Shown: positions 33,872-45,410 of the stretch, piece after piece
How the letters are laid out: each line of letters starts with the position of its first letter
How positions within the stretch are numbered: position 1 is the stretch's first letter
Assembly (NCBI RefSeq): GCF_027497355.1
Contig: NZ_CP114909.1
Coordinates: 5,289,001 to 5,353,000, forward strand
DNA length: 64,000 bases
From: Micromonospora sp. WMMA1947
GTDB taxonomy: Bacteria > Actinomycetota > Actinomycetes > Mycobacteriales > Micromonosporaceae
Direction of reading: 5' to 3'
The notes under the pieces: model-generated
The model's input: only the letters and a program-made list of their open reading frames with translations
What the model was told of the DNA's origin: nothing
Database searches by the model: none
Position numbers and translations under genes: made by a program

Positions 33872-35653
33872 CTACAGGTATTGACCGGTGTTGCTGGCGG
33901 TCTCGATGGACCGGCCGGCCTCGGTGCCCTTGCCACCGGAGACGAGCGTGCGGATGTAGACGATCCGCTCGCCCTTCTTGCCGGAGATGCGGGCCCAGTC
34001 GTCGGGGTTGGTGGTGTTCGGGAGGTCCTCGTTCTCGCGGAACTCGTCGACGCAGGCGTCGAGCAGGTGCTGCAGGCGCAGACCCTTGCGCCCGGAGGTG
34101 AGGAACTCCTTGATGGCCATCTTCTTGCCCCGGTCGACGATGTTCTGGATCATCGCGCCGGAGTTGAAGTCCTTGAAGTAGAGGACTTCCTTGTCGCCGT
34201 TGGCGTAGGTGACCTCGAGGAAGCGGTTCTCCTCGGTCTCGGAGTACATCCGCAGGACCACCGCGTCGATCATCGCCGCGACGGTGGCCTGGGCGTCGCC
34301 GCCGTGTTCGGCCAGGTCGTCGGCGTGCAGTGGCAGGCCGGCGAGGATGTACTTGGAGAAGATGTCCTTCGCCGCCTCGGCGTCCGGCCGCTCGATCTTG
34401 ATCTTCACGTCGAGCCGGCCGGGGCGCAGGATCGCCGGGTCGATCATGTCTTCCCGGTTGGAGGCGCCGATGACGATGACGTTCTCCAGGCCCTCCACGC
34501 CGTCGATCTCGCTGAGCAGCTGCGGGACGATGGTGTTCTCCACGTCGGAGGAGACGCCGGAGCCGCGGGTGCGGAAAACGGAGTCCATCTCGTCGAAGAA
34601 CACGATCACCGGCGTGCCCTCACCGGCCTTCTCCCGCGCCCGCTGGAAGATCAGCCGGATGTGCCGCTCGGTCTCGCCGACGTACTTGTTGAGCAGCTCG
34701 GGGCCCTTGATGTTGAGGAAGAAGCTGGTGTGCCGGTCCTTCCCCTCCCGCTCGGCGATCTTCTTGGCCAGCGAGTTGGCCACCGCCTTGGCGATGAGCG
34801 TCTTGCCGCAGCCGGGTGGGCCGTAGAGCAGGATGCCCTTCGGCGGCCGGAGCTGGTGCTCGCGGAACAGGTCGGAGTGCAGGAAGGGCAGTTCCACCGC
34901 GTCGCGGATCTGCTCGATCTGCGAGTGGAGGCCACCGATGTCCTCGTAGTTGACGTCGGGCACCTCCTCGAGGACCAGTTCCTCGACCTCGCTCTTGGGG
35001 ATCCGCTCGTACGCGTACGCCGAGCGGGGCTCGATCATGAGCGAGTCACCGGCCCGGATCGCGCTGCCGATCAGGGTCTCGGCGAGGTGCACGATCCGCT
35101 CCTCGTCGGAGTGCGAGACCACGAGTGCCCGGTCACCCGGAGCGCCCTCGGGGCCCGCCAGGATCTCCTTGAGCATCACCACCTCGCCGACCCGCTCGTA
35201 ACCGAACGCGTCGACGATGTTGAGCGCGTCGTTGAGCAGGACCTCCTGGCCACGGCGCAGCTCGTCGACCTCGAGCGACGGCGAGACGGCCACCCGGAGC
35301 TTGCGCCCGCCGGTGAACACGTCCACCGTGCCGTCGTCGTGCTTGGCCAGGAACACGCCGTAGCCACTCGGCGGCTGGGCGAGACGGTCGATCTCCTCCT
35401 TGAGCGTCACGATCTGCGCGCGAGCCTCCTTGAGGGTGCTCACGAGCCGTTCGTTGTTCTCGGTCAGCCGTGCCAACTGCGCCTGGGTGGCCGCCAGCCG
35501 CTCTTCGAGCTGCCGGACGTGTCGGGGGCTTTCGGTCAACTTGCGCCGCACCAGAGCGAGTTCCTCTTGCAGGAACGCGACCTGCGTGGAGAGATCGTGG
35601 GCTTCCTTTTCCCACCGTGCGGCGCGCGAGTCCGCGTCGTCGCTGCGTGCCAC
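33872..35653 (-). CDS. mpa: Mpa/ARC: proteasomal AAA ATPase
   Basis: A 593-residue ATPase that unfolds pupylated proteins. Residues about 15-90 form the coiled coil that grips Pup, followed by OB domains (about 95-230). The AAA module has Walker A GPPGCGKT (278-285) and Walker B VFFDEMD (Asp354/Glu355). The C-terminus ends G-Q-Y-L, with the penultimate tyrosine used to dock on the 20S core. GTG 35653 follows GGGGAGG. The upstream ferredoxin gene is divergent. Confidence 0.97.
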   Translation of the reverse strand: MARSDDADSRAARWEKEAHDLSTQVAFLQEELALVRRKLTESPRHVRQLEERLAATQAQLARLTENNERLVSTLKEARAQIVTLKEEIDRLAQPPSGYGVFLAKHDDGTVDVFTGGRKLRVAVSPSLEVDELRRGQEVLLNDALNIVDAFGYERVGEVVMLKEILAGPEGAPGDRALVVSHSDEERIVHLAETLIGSAIRAGDSLMIEPRSAYAYERIPKSEVEELVLEEVPDVNYEDIGGLHSQIEQIRDAVELPFLHSDLFREHQLRPPKGILLYGPPGCGKTLIAKAVANSLAKKIAEREGKDRHTSFFLNIKGPELLNKYVGETERHIRLIFQRAREKAGEGTPVIVFFDEMDSVFRTRGSGVSSDVENTIVPQLLSEIDGVEGLENVIVIGASNREDMIDPAILRPGRLDVKIKIERPDAEAAKDIFSKYILAGLPLHADDLAEHGGDAQATVAAMIDAVVLRMYSETEENRFLEVTYANGDKEVLYFKDFNSGAMIQNIVDRGKKMAIKEFLTSGRKGLRLQHLLDACVDEFRENEDLPNTTNPDDWARISGKKGERIVYIRTLVSGGKGTEAGRSIETASNTGQYL

Positions 35654-35801
35654 GTCCCACCTCCCCGGGGGGCTTGAACGTTCTGACCTAACACTAGCCG
35701 CTATGAGCCCGATTCGGTCCACAGCAACGCGCTCGTCACCGAAGCTTGATCGCGAAGGGCTGGTCGCGGGGTGGGTACGGGCGTTCGGGTACCGTCGGAG
35801 C

Positions 35802-35834
35802 GTGGGACGGGAGAACATGGGGGGTGCTTCGTGA
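35802..35834 (+). CDS. Leaderless 10-residue upstream ORF coupled to ferredoxin
   Basis: TACCGT at 35790-35795 lies 6 nt before GTG 35802, a leaderless promoter arrangement. The frame [10 protein letters not shown] stops at TGA 35832-35834, which overlaps the GTG start of the ferredoxin gene (GTGA). The AACATGGGGGG within it can serve as the ribosome-binding site of ferredoxin. It is probably a translated leader that couples ribosome flow; no product function is implied. Confidence 0.5.
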   Translation: MGRENMGGAS

Positions 35835-36124
35835 CCGACGTCGCGACCGACCAGTTGCAGGTCTGGGTGGATCAGGACCTCTGCACCGGTGACGGGCTCT
35901 GCGTGCAGTACGCGCCGGAGGTCTTCGAGTTCGACGTCGACGGCCTGGCGTACGTCAAGGGGCCGGACGGCGAGCTGCGGCAGGCCGCCGGTGCCCGGGT
36001 GGATGTGCCGGAACACCTGCGCCTCGAGGTGATCGACTCGGCGAAGGAGTGCCCGGGCGAGTGCATCCACGTCGTGCGCGGCAGCGACGGCGTCGAGGTG
36101 GCCGGCCCGGAGGCCGACGACTGA
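35831..36124 (+). CDS. Small ferredoxin (3Fe-4S/4Fe-4S single cluster)
   Basis: A 97-residue acidic ferredoxin of the P450-partner kind. It has the cluster motif CTGDGLC followed by [10 protein letters not shown] and the distal [10 protein letters not shown]. The middle position of the first motif is not Cys, which favours a 3Fe-4S cluster. It is not next to a P450 gene; its place beside mpa may only be positional. It starts at GTG 35831 and is coupled to a tiny upstream ORF. Confidence 0.85.
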   Translation: MTDVATDQLQVWVDQDLCTGDGLCVQYAPEVFEFDVDGLAYVKGPDGELRQAAGARVDVPEHLRLEVIDSAKECPGECIHVVRGSDGVEVAGPEADD

Positions 36125-36138
36125 GGCGGAGACGGACA

Positions 36139-36172
36139 CGACGGGCCGGGGACGCACGTCCCCGGCCCGTCG
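36139..36172. terminator. Perfect 15-bp stem, 4-nt loop, between convergent genes
   Basis: CGACGGGCCGGGGAC-GCAC-GTCCCCGGCCCGTCG lies between the ferredoxin stop and the convergent hypothetical gene; it can act in both directions. Confidence 0.8.
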
Positions 36173-36194
36173 CGCTTTCCGTGTCCAGGACCGG

Positions 36195-36767
36195 TCAGAG
36201 CAGGGGCCGGCCGACGACCGAGGCGACCAGCCGGGCGAACTCCTCCAGCCGGGCGATCTGCCCGGCACCGCCGTCGTCGAGGGTCTTGCCGAAGCGCAGC
36301 GCGTCGTGCCGGGGCGCGCCGATCGCCTCGTCGCTGGGCGGCGCCTCGTCCAGTGAGCTGAGCAGCAGGTAAACGTCGATGCTGTCGACCCGTACGGTGC
36401 CGTTGTCGGCGCGCATGAGCCGCCGCCGGCACCCGACCTCGGTGACGGTGGACAGCGGGACCACCCGCAGCGAGGAGGTCATCGCGCCGGGCGGCCCCTC
36501 CCCCGGCGGCACGTCCTCACCGTGCCAGAGCACCAGCCGGCTGCCGTCGCAGACGACCACTTCCTGCCACACGCCGTTGACCTCGTTGACGAAGCGTTCC
36601 AGCGTGAAGCCGAGCACCGAGGCGCCGCGCAGTACGCCGTCGAGCGCCTCCAGCGCGATGTCCGGGTCACGCAGGTACGCCCGGGCGGCCGACTCCAGGT
36701 CGGTGTAGGGCGACCAGTCCGGGAAGACTGCGGGCAGGTCGCCGTTGCCGTAGCCGGGGTTGCTCAC
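36195..36767 (-). CDS. Conserved hypothetical protein, 190 residues
   Basis: I do not recognise a named family. The protein is cytoplasmic, mixed alpha/beta, with [20 protein letters not shown] near the N-terminus and [21 protein letters not shown] in the middle. It has a late acidic linker and a hydrophobic end ([14 protein letters not shown]). GTG 36767 is set by GGGAGG upstream. It converges on the ferredoxin gene and is separated from trmI by about 175 bp. Confidence 0.6.
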   Translation of the reverse strand: MSNPGYGNGDLPAVFPDWSPYTDLESAARAYLRDPDIALEALDGVLRGASVLGFTLERFVNEVNGVWQEVVVCDGSRLVLWHGEDVPPGEGPPGAMTSSLRVVPLSTVTEVGCRRRLMRADNGTVRVDSIDVYLLLSSLDEAPPSDEAIGAPRHDALRFGKTLDDGGAGQIARLEEFARLVASVVGRPLL

Positions 36768-36942
36768 GCCGCCTCCCGCCGACCCGCGCCGCGGCGCCGC
36801 CATCGGTTTCGGTCACCGGCACGGGCGCGCCGCCCGACGCGCGCCCCGATCCGCTCGCTCATGCCACCGTCTCCACCCGCTCAGGTGTCGTCCCCACCGG
36901 CACACATGATCCGCCCGTGCGCGCGCGCCCGCGCGGCGGGGG

Positions 36943-39036
<2,094 letters not shown>

Positions 39037-39143
39037 CTACGTGAGGGCGTGGACCGGGCCGCCTCGGCCGCGAACCGGGGATCCGATCATGCTCCGGTGC
39101 GGCGGCGCCGGCCCTGTCACACGCGTGCCCTAACCTTCCGGGC

Positions 39144-40061
39144 ATGACGGCGGAACCGATGATCGACAGTCCCGGTGACCAGACGGCGGCAGCGGCGCCG
39201 GTCACGGTGCGGGCCTCGTTGTCACCGTCGCGGGCGGCCGACTTCAAGACCTGCCCGCTGCTCTACCGGTTCCGCAGCATCGACCGGCTGCCCGAGCGGC
39301 CCACAGTCGAGCAGGCGCGGGGCACGCTCGTGCACGCCGTGCTGGAGCGGCTGTTCGACCTGCCGGCCGCCGCGCGCACCCCGGAGTCCGCCGGTGATCT
39401 GGTCGCCCCGCAGTGGGACCGCCTGGTCACCGAGGAGCCGGAGCTGGCCACGCTGTTCGCCGACGGCGACGCCGTCGGGCCGCAGGAGTTCCTCCGGTCG
39501 GCGACGGCGCTGCTCGACGGCTACTTCGCGGTGGAGGACCCGCGCCGGCTGGAGCCGGCCGAGCGCGAGGCGCTGATCTCCGCGGTGGTGGACGACGAGT
39601 TGCTCATCCGGGGCTACCTCGACCGGCTCGACGTCGCGCCGGACGGCGCGCTGCGGGTGGTCGACTACAAGACCGGCGGGGCGCCGCGGGAGGCGTTCGA
39701 GGCGCGGGCGCTGTTCCAGCTCAAGTTCTACGCCCTGGTGCTGTGGCGCACCCGTGGCGTGGTGCCGCGGGTGCTGCGTCTGCTCTACCTCAAGGACGCC
39801 GAGGTGTGCGACTACGCCCCGGACGCCGAGGAGCTGGTGCGCTTCGAGCGCACCGTGGTGGCGCTGTGGCGGGCGATTGAGCAGGCCACCGCCCGGCAGG
39901 ACTTCCGTCCCCGGCCGAGCCGCCTGTGCGACTGGTGCAACCACCAGGCGTTGTGCCCGAGCTATGGCGGGACGCCGCCGCCGTTCCCGACGCCCGCCGC
40001 CGCGCCCGACCCGCTGGTGGACGCCCGCTCCCGCCCGGCGCCACCGGGCGCCGACGAGTAA
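39144..40061 (+). CDS. RecB-family PD-(D/E)xK nuclease with Fe-S cluster
   Basis: A 305-residue single-strand exonuclease-like protein. Nuclease motifs are GTLVHAVLERLF (His), RGYLDRLDV (Asp) and VVDYKTG (D-x-K). Four cysteines, one in FKTCPLLY and three in CDWCNHQALC, match the 4Fe-4S clasp of AddB/Cas4-type nucleases. There is no Cas1/Cas2 or AddA nearby, so it is the free-standing actinobacterial RecB-like type. TAACCT at 39131-39136 indicates a leaderless message. Confidence 0.88.
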   Translation: MTAEPMIDSPGDQTAAAAPVTVRASLSPSRAADFKTCPLLYRFRSIDRLPERPTVEQARGTLVHAVLERLFDLPAAARTPESAGDLVAPQWDRLVTEEPELATLFADGDAVGPQEFLRSATALLDGYFAVEDPRRLEPAEREALISAVVDDELLIRGYLDRLDVAPDGALRVVDYKTGGAPREAFEARALFQLKFYALVLWRTRGVVPRVLRLLYLKDAEVCDYAPDAEELVRFERTVVALWRAIEQATARQDFRPRPSRLCDWCNHQALCPSYGGTPPPFPTPAAAPDPLVDARSRPAPPGADE

Positions 40062-40109
40062 CCCCACCCCCACCCCCTCCTCCCCCACCGCAGCGCGGCA
40101 CCGACGCGG

Positions 40110-40166
40110 TGATCATGAAGTTGACCGCCTCGGGAAGCGTTTTCCCACCGGCCAACCTCATGATCA
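40110..40166. repeat. Long imperfect palindrome after the RecB-like gene
   Basis: Arms TGATCATGA and TCATGATCA are perfect and continue as GTTGACCG / CGGCCAAC with few mismatches, toward GGGAA and TTCCC at the centre. It looks like a mobile or dispersed palindrome, or a strong terminator. The remaining 40062-40345 gap shows no other gene. Confidence 0.6.
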
Positions 40167-40345
40167 TCGAGCGATGGGGCGGCCGGGGCGGGGCGCGGCT
40201 CGGGCGGGTGCGGCCATCCTGCGGGAACGTGATGACCTGGCCGGGGCGCGGGCGGTCGCCGCCCTCTACCGTGGGTGCGGCCGATCCCGCGCCGGGTCGG
40301 CGCGGGTGTCCGGCCGGAGGGCCGCCCGGACGACGAGGGGGACGC

Positions 40346-41029
40346 ATGACCGAGGGCGCCGTGTCCCGGCCGGTGCGGGTCCTGCTCGCCGACGACCAGC
40401 CGCTGCTGCGTACCGGATTCCGGATGGTGCTCGGCGCGGAGGACGACCTCGACGTGGTGGGTGAGGCCGGCGACGGCGCGGAGGCGGTGGAGCTGTCCCG
40501 GCGGCTGCTGCCCGACGTGGTGCTGATGGACATCCGGATGCCCCGTCTGGACGGCGTGGCCGCCACCCGGGCGATCGTGTCGGCCCGGCTGCCGGTACGC
40601 GTGCTCGTGCTCACCACGTTCGCGCAGGACGAACACGTCGTCGGATCGCTGCGCGCCGGGGCGAGCGGCTTCCTGACCAAGGACGTGCCGGCCGAGGACC
40701 TCGTCGCGGCGATCCGCACGGTGGCCGCGGGCGGCGCGGTGATGTCCCCGCGCGTCCTGCGCCGGCTGCTGGACCGCTTCGCCCCTATGCTGCCGGACCC
40801 GTCCGCCGCGCCGGCGCGGGCGCTGGAGCCGCTTACCGACAGGGAACGCGAGGTGCTCACCCACATGGCGCGCGGACTGTCCAACGCGGAGATCGCCCGG
40901 GTGCTGTCGGTCAGCGAGACCACCGTGAAAACCCATGTCGGGCATGTGCTGACGAAGCTACGGTTACGCGACCGGGTGCAGGCCGTCGTGCTCGCGTACG
41001 AGACGGGTCTGGTCCGTCCCGGCGGGTGA
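40346..41029 (+). CDS. NarL/LuxR-type response regulator (orphan)
   Basis: A 227-residue regulator: receiver domain with the acidic DD pair in LLADDQPLL, phospho-Asp in VVLMDIRMP, the conserved Thr in VLTTF and Lys in LTKDVPAEDL. The LuxR helix-turn-helix is in LTDREREVLTHMARGLSNAEIARVLSVSETTVKTHV. No histidine kinase is next to it. The ABC exporter genes downstream on the same strand are candidate targets. ATG 40346 follows GAGGGGG. Confidence 0.92.
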   Translation: MTEGAVSRPVRVLLADDQPLLRTGFRMVLGAEDDLDVVGEAGDGAEAVELSRRLLPDVVLMDIRMPRLDGVAATRAIVSARLPVRVLVLTTFAQDEHVVGSLRAGASGFLTKDVPAEDLVAAIRTVAAGGAVMSPRVLRRLLDRFAPMLPDPSAAPARALEPLTDREREVLTHMARGLSNAEIARVLSVSETTVKTHVGHVLTKLRLRDRVQAVVLAYETGLVRPGG

Positions 41030-41120
41030 GGTGGCGCGGGTCACCTACCGTGACCAGCGGCGGGGCTGATGTGTTGACCATCACGCCAGGTAAGGGCCTG
41101 ACGTCGGCGCCGCCGACCGG

Positions 41121-41136
41121 TCAGGGGTCACCCTGA
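41121..41136. terminator. Small hairpin after the response regulator gene
   Basis: TCAGGG-GTCA-CCCTGA lies 92 bp past the stop, inside the 261-bp gap before the ABC genes. It is short and may be accidental; the gap should also hold the promoter of the ABC operon. Confidence 0.3.
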
Positions 41137-41290
41137 GCCCGGATGGGGGGCGACCCTCAGCGGAAGATCGGCGCGGATTCCACCCCAGGTCGGAGGGATT
41201 TCGGCCTCTCGACCTCGAGGATGGATTCCGCCGCACCGGCCAGCGGGGGCGGTGCGGCAGCAGAACGACCATACGGAAGAGGTAGATGAC

Positions 41291-42055
41291 GTGACCGCGA
41301 CGGTAGGCCGAGAGCAGGCCGCGGCCCGGGCGAACGATGTGTGGAAGGTGTACGGCAGCGGCGAGGCGCAGGTCGTCGCCCTGCGAGGGGTGAGCGCCGA
41401 GTTCGAACGCGGCCGGTTCACCGCGATCATGGGGCCGTCGGGCTCCGGGAAGTCCACACTGATGCACTGCCTCGCGGGTCTGGACACGGTGACCAAGGGC
41501 ACCGTGATGATCGGCGACACCACCGTGACGGGTCTCAACGACGCGGGTCTGACGAAGCTGCGCCGCGACAAGGTGGGCTTCATCTTCCAGCAGTTCAACC
41601 TGCTGCCGACGCTCACCGCGCAGGAGAACATCCTGCTGCCCCTGTCGATCGCCGGGCGCAAGCCCGACCCGGCCTGGTACGACGTCGTGATCGACACGGT
41701 CGGCCTGCGGGAGCGGCTCGGGCACCGCCCGGCGCAGCTCTCCGGCGGCCAGCAGCAGCGCGTGGCGTGCGCCCGGGCGCTCGTGGCCCGTCCCGAGGTG
41801 ATCTTCGCGGACGAGCCGACGGGCAACCTGGACTCCCGCTCCGGCGCCGAGGTGCTCAAGTTCCTGCGCAACTCGGTGCGCGAGCACGGCCAGACCATCG
41901 TCATGGTCACGCACGACCCGACCGCCGCCGCGTACGCCGACCGGGTGGTCTTCCTCGCCGACGGGCAGATCGTCTCGGAGCTGATCGAGCCGACCGCCGA
42001 GACGGTGCTGGACACGATGAAGAAGCTGGACGCCCCGGTCGAGGTGGGCAACTGA
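41291..42055 (+). CDS. ABC transporter ATP-binding protein (MacB/LolD type)
   Basis: A 254-residue ATPase. It shows Walker [10 protein letters not shown], the Q-loop [15 protein letters not shown], signature [15 protein letters not shown], Walker [14 protein letters not shown] and the H-loop in VTHDPTAA. These are the features of the MacB/LolD/FtsE group, which couple to FtsX-like permeases. GTG 41291 lies behind AGAGG. It overlaps the permease gene at TGATG, so the two make one exporter. Confidence 0.95.
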   Translation: MTATVGREQAAARANDVWKVYGSGEAQVVALRGVSAEFERGRFTAIMGPSGSGKSTLMHCLAGLDTVTKGTVMIGDTTVTGLNDAGLTKLRRDKVGFIFQQFNLLPTLTAQENILLPLSIAGRKPDPAWYDVVIDTVGLRERLGHRPAQLSGGQQQRVACARALVARPEVIFADEPTGNLDSRSGAEVLKFLRNSVREHGQTIVMVTHDPTAAAYADRVVFLADGQIVSELIEPTAETVLDTMKKLDAPVEVGN

Positions 42056-44604
42056 TGCTGCGGGCAACGCTCAAGAGCCTGCTGGCGCGCAAGCTGCGCC
42101 TGCTTCTGTCCGGGCTGGCGGTGGTGCTCGGCGTCATGTTCGTCTCCGGCGCGTTCGTGCTCACCGACACGCTCGGGCGGTCCTTCGACGCGGTCTTCGC
42201 CGACGCGTACGCCGAGGTCGACGTGAGCGTCGAGGCGAAGCCGAAGATCGACGTCTCCACGGCCGAGGGGATGCCGCTGAGCACCCCGCTGCCGGCATCC
42301 GTGCTCGACCAGGTCAAGGCAGCGCCCGGCGTCGCCGACGCCAAGGGTGTGGTCGCCGCCGACGGCGCCCGCATGATCGGCAGCAACGGCAAGGTGGTCA
42401 CCTCGTTCGGTCCGCCGCAGCTGGGCCAGAACTGGCTCGGTGAGAGCGACCTGGTGGAGATACGCGAGGGCCGCGCGCCGCAGGCCGACGACGAGATCGT
42501 GATCAACACCTCGCTCGCCGAGGCGGGCAAGGTCAAGGTCGGCGACCGGGTCGGTGTGCTGACGCTCGCCCCGAAGAAGGAGTTCACGCTCGTCGGCGTG
42601 TTCGGCTACAGCGGCGGCCGGGACTCGATCGGTGGCGCCAACGAGATCTACTTCACCACCCCGGTGGCGCAGCAGCTGATGCTGGGCAAGCCGGACATGT
42701 TCAGCAACATCAGCGTCCAGGCCGCCGACGGCACCACGCCGGCCGCGCTGCGCGACGAGCTGGCCCGCACGCTGGGCACCGGCTACCAGGTCAAGACCGG
42801 CGAGCAGCTCGCCGACGACGCCTCGGCCGGCCTCAAGGAGGGGCTGTCGTTCTTCAACAAGATCCTCCTCGGGTTCGCCGCGGTGGCGCTGCTGGTCGGC
42901 ACGTTCCTGATCCTCAACACGTTCTCGATCATCGTGGCGCAGCGCACCCGTGAGCTGGCCCTGATGCGGGCCATCGGGGCCAGCGGCAGGCAGGTCATCG
43001 GCTCGGTGGTGCTGGAGGCGCTCGCGGTCGGCCTGATCGCCTCGGTGCTGGGGCTCGCCGCCGGCATCGGCGTGGGCGCGCTGCTGGCGTACCTGTTCGG
43101 TCAGCTCGCCGGGGGTCTGACCCTGGCCGGGCTGGGCGTGCCGGCCTCGGCGGTGATCGGCGCGTTCGCGGTCGGCATGCTGATCACGGTGATCGCCGCG
43201 CTCCTGCCGGCGCTGCGCGCCTCGCGCATCCCGCCGATCGCCGCGATGCAGGACGTCGCCACGCCGGACCGGCCGCTGACCAAGGTCACCATCGGCGGTG
43301 CGGTGGTCACCGGCATCGGCGCGGTGCTGCTGTTCCTCGGTCTCGGCGGGCACGCCGGCGACAGCACCCTGGCGACCATCCTCGGTGGCGTGCTGTTCGC
43401 GTTCATCGGGGTGGCGCTGCTGACCCCGGTGATCAGCCGGCCGGTGGTCTCGCTGCTCGGCACGCTGTTCTCCTGGTCGGTGCCGGGCAAGCTGGGCCGG
43501 CTCAACTCGGGCCGCAACCCGCGGCGCACCGCGATCACCGCGGCCGCGCTGATGGTGGGCATCGCCCTGGTCACCGGCGTAACGGTGATCCTGGACTCGG
43601 CCAAGGGCAGCATCGGCAAGCTGGCCGAGGACAACATCAAGGCGGAGCTGGTGATCTCCGGGTCCACGACCGGGCCGCGTCCGGCGAGCTTCGACCCGGC
43701 GGTGCTGGAGAAGGCCGCCGCAATTCCCGGCGTGCGGATGGTCTCCGGCGAGTACGGCGACATGGGCGTGGTCGGCGGCGAGCGGACCTGGGTGGCCGCG
43801 TCGAGCAACGTGGCCGCGCTCCAGCAGATCTTCGGGGCGAAGGCCGCCGCCGGTGACATCAGCACCCTCGCGCCGGACCAGATGCTGGTCAGCTCCGACA
43901 CCGCGAAGGCGCGCAACCTCTCCGTCGGCTCGACGGTGCCGGTGCAGCTGTCCCGCGGTGAGGCCCGCACCTACACGGTCAGCGGCATTTACGAGAGTTC
44001 GCAGCTGACCAACCCGGTGACGCTGCCGCCGCAGGCCGCGGCGGACTTCGCCATCCCGCAGCCCATCCAGGGCTTCCTGCAGCTCGCCCCCGGCACGTCG
44101 GTGGACGCGGTGCAGCCGCAGGTCGAGCGACTGCTGGCGGACAGCCCCGAGGTGTCGGTGGCGGACCGGGCCGCGTTCATCGAGCAGCAGACCGGGCAGC
44201 TGGACTCTCTGCTCCAGATGATCCAGATCCTGCTGGCGCTGGCCATCGTGATCGCGGTGCTGGGCATCATCAACACGCTCGCGCTGTCGGTGCTGGAACG
44301 GACCCGGGAGCTGGGTCTGTTGCGGGCGATCGGCCTGCGCCGCGCCCAGACCATGCGCATGATCACGGTCGAGGCGGTGGTGATCTCCATCTTCGGCGCG
44401 CTGCTGGGCGTGGTGGTCGGCACCGGTCTCGGCGCGGCGGTGGTCGAGGCGCTCAAGGACGAGGGCATCACCGACCTGGTCCTGCCGTGGGGTCAGATGG
44501 TGACGTTCCTGATCCTGGCCGCGATCATCGGCGTGGTCGCGGCGGTCCTGCCGGCGATCCGCGCCGCGCGGATCAACGTCCTGGGCGCCATCGCCCACGA
44601 CTGA
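42055..44604 (+). CDS. ABC transporter permease with two FtsX-like units
   Basis: An 849-residue membrane protein of the MacB/LolCE superfamily: an N-terminal helix, a large extracellular MacB_PCD domain, three FtsX helices, then a second such unit ending in helices. The repeated pattern [14 protein letters not shown] and [14 protein letters not shown] marks the two FtsX cores. It is likely to export peptides, lipoproteins or antimicrobials with the upstream ATPase. It ends at a strong bidirectional terminator. Confidence 0.93.
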   Translation: MLRATLKSLLARKLRLLLSGLAVVLGVMFVSGAFVLTDTLGRSFDAVFADAYAEVDVSVEAKPKIDVSTAEGMPLSTPLPASVLDQVKAAPGVADAKGVVAADGARMIGSNGKVVTSFGPPQLGQNWLGESDLVEIREGRAPQADDEIVINTSLAEAGKVKVGDRVGVLTLAPKKEFTLVGVFGYSGGRDSIGGANEIYFTTPVAQQLMLGKPDMFSNISVQAADGTTPAALRDELARTLGTGYQVKTGEQLADDASAGLKEGLSFFNKILLGFAAVALLVGTFLILNTFSIIVAQRTRELALMRAIGASGRQVIGSVVLEALAVGLIASVLGLAAGIGVGALLAYLFGQLAGGLTLAGLGVPASAVIGAFAVGMLITVIAALLPALRASRIPPIAAMQDVATPDRPLTKVTIGGAVVTGIGAVLLFLGLGGHAGDSTLATILGGVLFAFIGVALLTPVISRPVVSLLGTLFSWSVPGKLGRLNSGRNPRRTAITAAALMVGIALVTGVTVILDSAKGSIGKLAEDNIKAELVISGSTTGPRPASFDPAVLEKAAAIPGVRMVSGEYGDMGVVGGERTWVAASSNVAALQQIFGAKAAAGDISTLAPDQMLVSSDTAKARNLSVGSTVPVQLSRGEARTYTVSGIYESSQLTNPVTLPPQAAADFAIPQPIQGFLQLAPGTSVDAVQPQVERLLADSPEVSVADRAAFIEQQTGQLDSLLQMIQILLALAIVIAVLGIINTLALSVLERTRELGLLRAIGLRRAQTMRMITVEAVVISIFGALLGVVVGTGLGAAVVEALKDEGITDLVLPWGQMVTFLILAAIIGVVAAVLPAIRAARINVLGAIAHD

Positions 44605-44610
44605 CGTGAA

Positions 44611-44658
44611 AGGAAGGGCCCCTTCTTAACGCCTCGTGCATAAGAAGGGGCCCTTCCT
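44611..44658. terminator. Bidirectional terminator: perfect 18-bp stem (AGGAAGGGCCCCTTCTTA)
   Basis: AGGAAGGGCCCCTTCTTA at 44611-44628 and its exact complement at 44641-44658 enclose a 12-nt loop. The stem covers part of the stop codon of the convergent HAD gene. Each arm itself contains the palindrome AAGGGCCC(C)TT. The A/T-rich stem base makes it look like a true intrinsic terminator. Confidence 0.85.
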
Positions 44659-45319
44659 AACGGTTGAGCAGGGCCGCGAGCAGCTCCAGGTCCGCCCCGA
44701 GCAGGCTCTCCATCTGGTGTACGCCGTCGGCGGGCGCCAGCGGCACCTCGGCCGGCACCGCCAGCACCGCCGCACCGGCGGCGAGCGCGCTCGCCACCCC
44801 GGTCGGTGAGTCCTCGATCGCCACGCACCGCTCGACCGGCACGCCCAGCAGACGCGCGGCGGTCAGGTACGGCTCCGGGTGCGGTTTGGCCGCGTCCACC
44901 TCGTCGCCGCAGACCACCGCGTCGAAGCTGTCCCGGCCCAGCGTGTCCAGAGCCACCTCGACCAGGGACCGGCCGCTGGAGGTGACCAGCGCGGTGGGGA
45001 TGCCGGCGTCGCGTACCGCGCGCAGCAGCGCCAGCGCGCCCGGACGCCACTGCAGCCCGGTGCGGAACAGCTCCAGGATCCGGGCGCTGATCCAGTCGGC
45101 GCTGGCCTGGACGTCCCGCTCCGGCTGGCCCAGGTCGTCGTGCACGATCCGCATCGCGTCGGCCATCCCGGTGCCGACGATCGCGCGGCGGGCGTCCCCG
45201 GACAGGACACCGCCGTACACGGCGGCCAGCTCCTGCAACGCGACGTCCCACAGCTTCTCGCTGTCGACCAGGGTGCCGTCCATGTCGAAGAGCACGGCGG
45301 CGGGGTGCTTGCTGCTCAG
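44657..45319 (-). CDS. HAD-family phosphatase (beta-phosphoglucomutase-like), probable CTG start
   Basis: A 220-residue HAD hydrolase of the cap-1 group: motif I DMDGTLVDSE, motif II VTSSGRS, motif III Lys in AKPHPEPY and motif IV in IEDSPTGVASA. Conserved strand AAVLFDMDG must be included, yet no ATG or GTG precedes it in frame. CTG 45319 lies 6 nt after a full AAGGAGG, so a CTG start is proposed; GTG 45295 would cut the first strand. The stop lies in the terminator stem. Confidence 0.8.
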   Translation of the reverse strand: MSSKHPAAVLFDMDGTLVDSEKLWDVALQELAAVYGGVLSGDARRAIVGTGMADAMRIVHDDLGQPERDVQASADWISARILELFRTGLQWRPGALALLRAVRDAGIPTALVTSSGRSLVEVALDTLGRDSFDAVVCGDEVDAAKPHPEPYLTAARLLGVPVERCVAIEDSPTGVASALAAGAAVLAVPAEVPLAPADGVHQMESLLGADLELLAALLNR

Positions 45320-45410
45320 CGGGGGCCTCCTTCGGTACGCGTACCCCGCCGATCCTGCCAGCCACGCCCGATGCGCCCGGCACCGTCCCCGATCGGGGTG
45401 ACCCGCGGCA

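Noticed and set aside
41128..44598. An 1156-codon leftward frame opposite the ABC genes
   Set aside because: Asp/His/Gln/Arg-rich shadow of two clearly real genes on the other strand.
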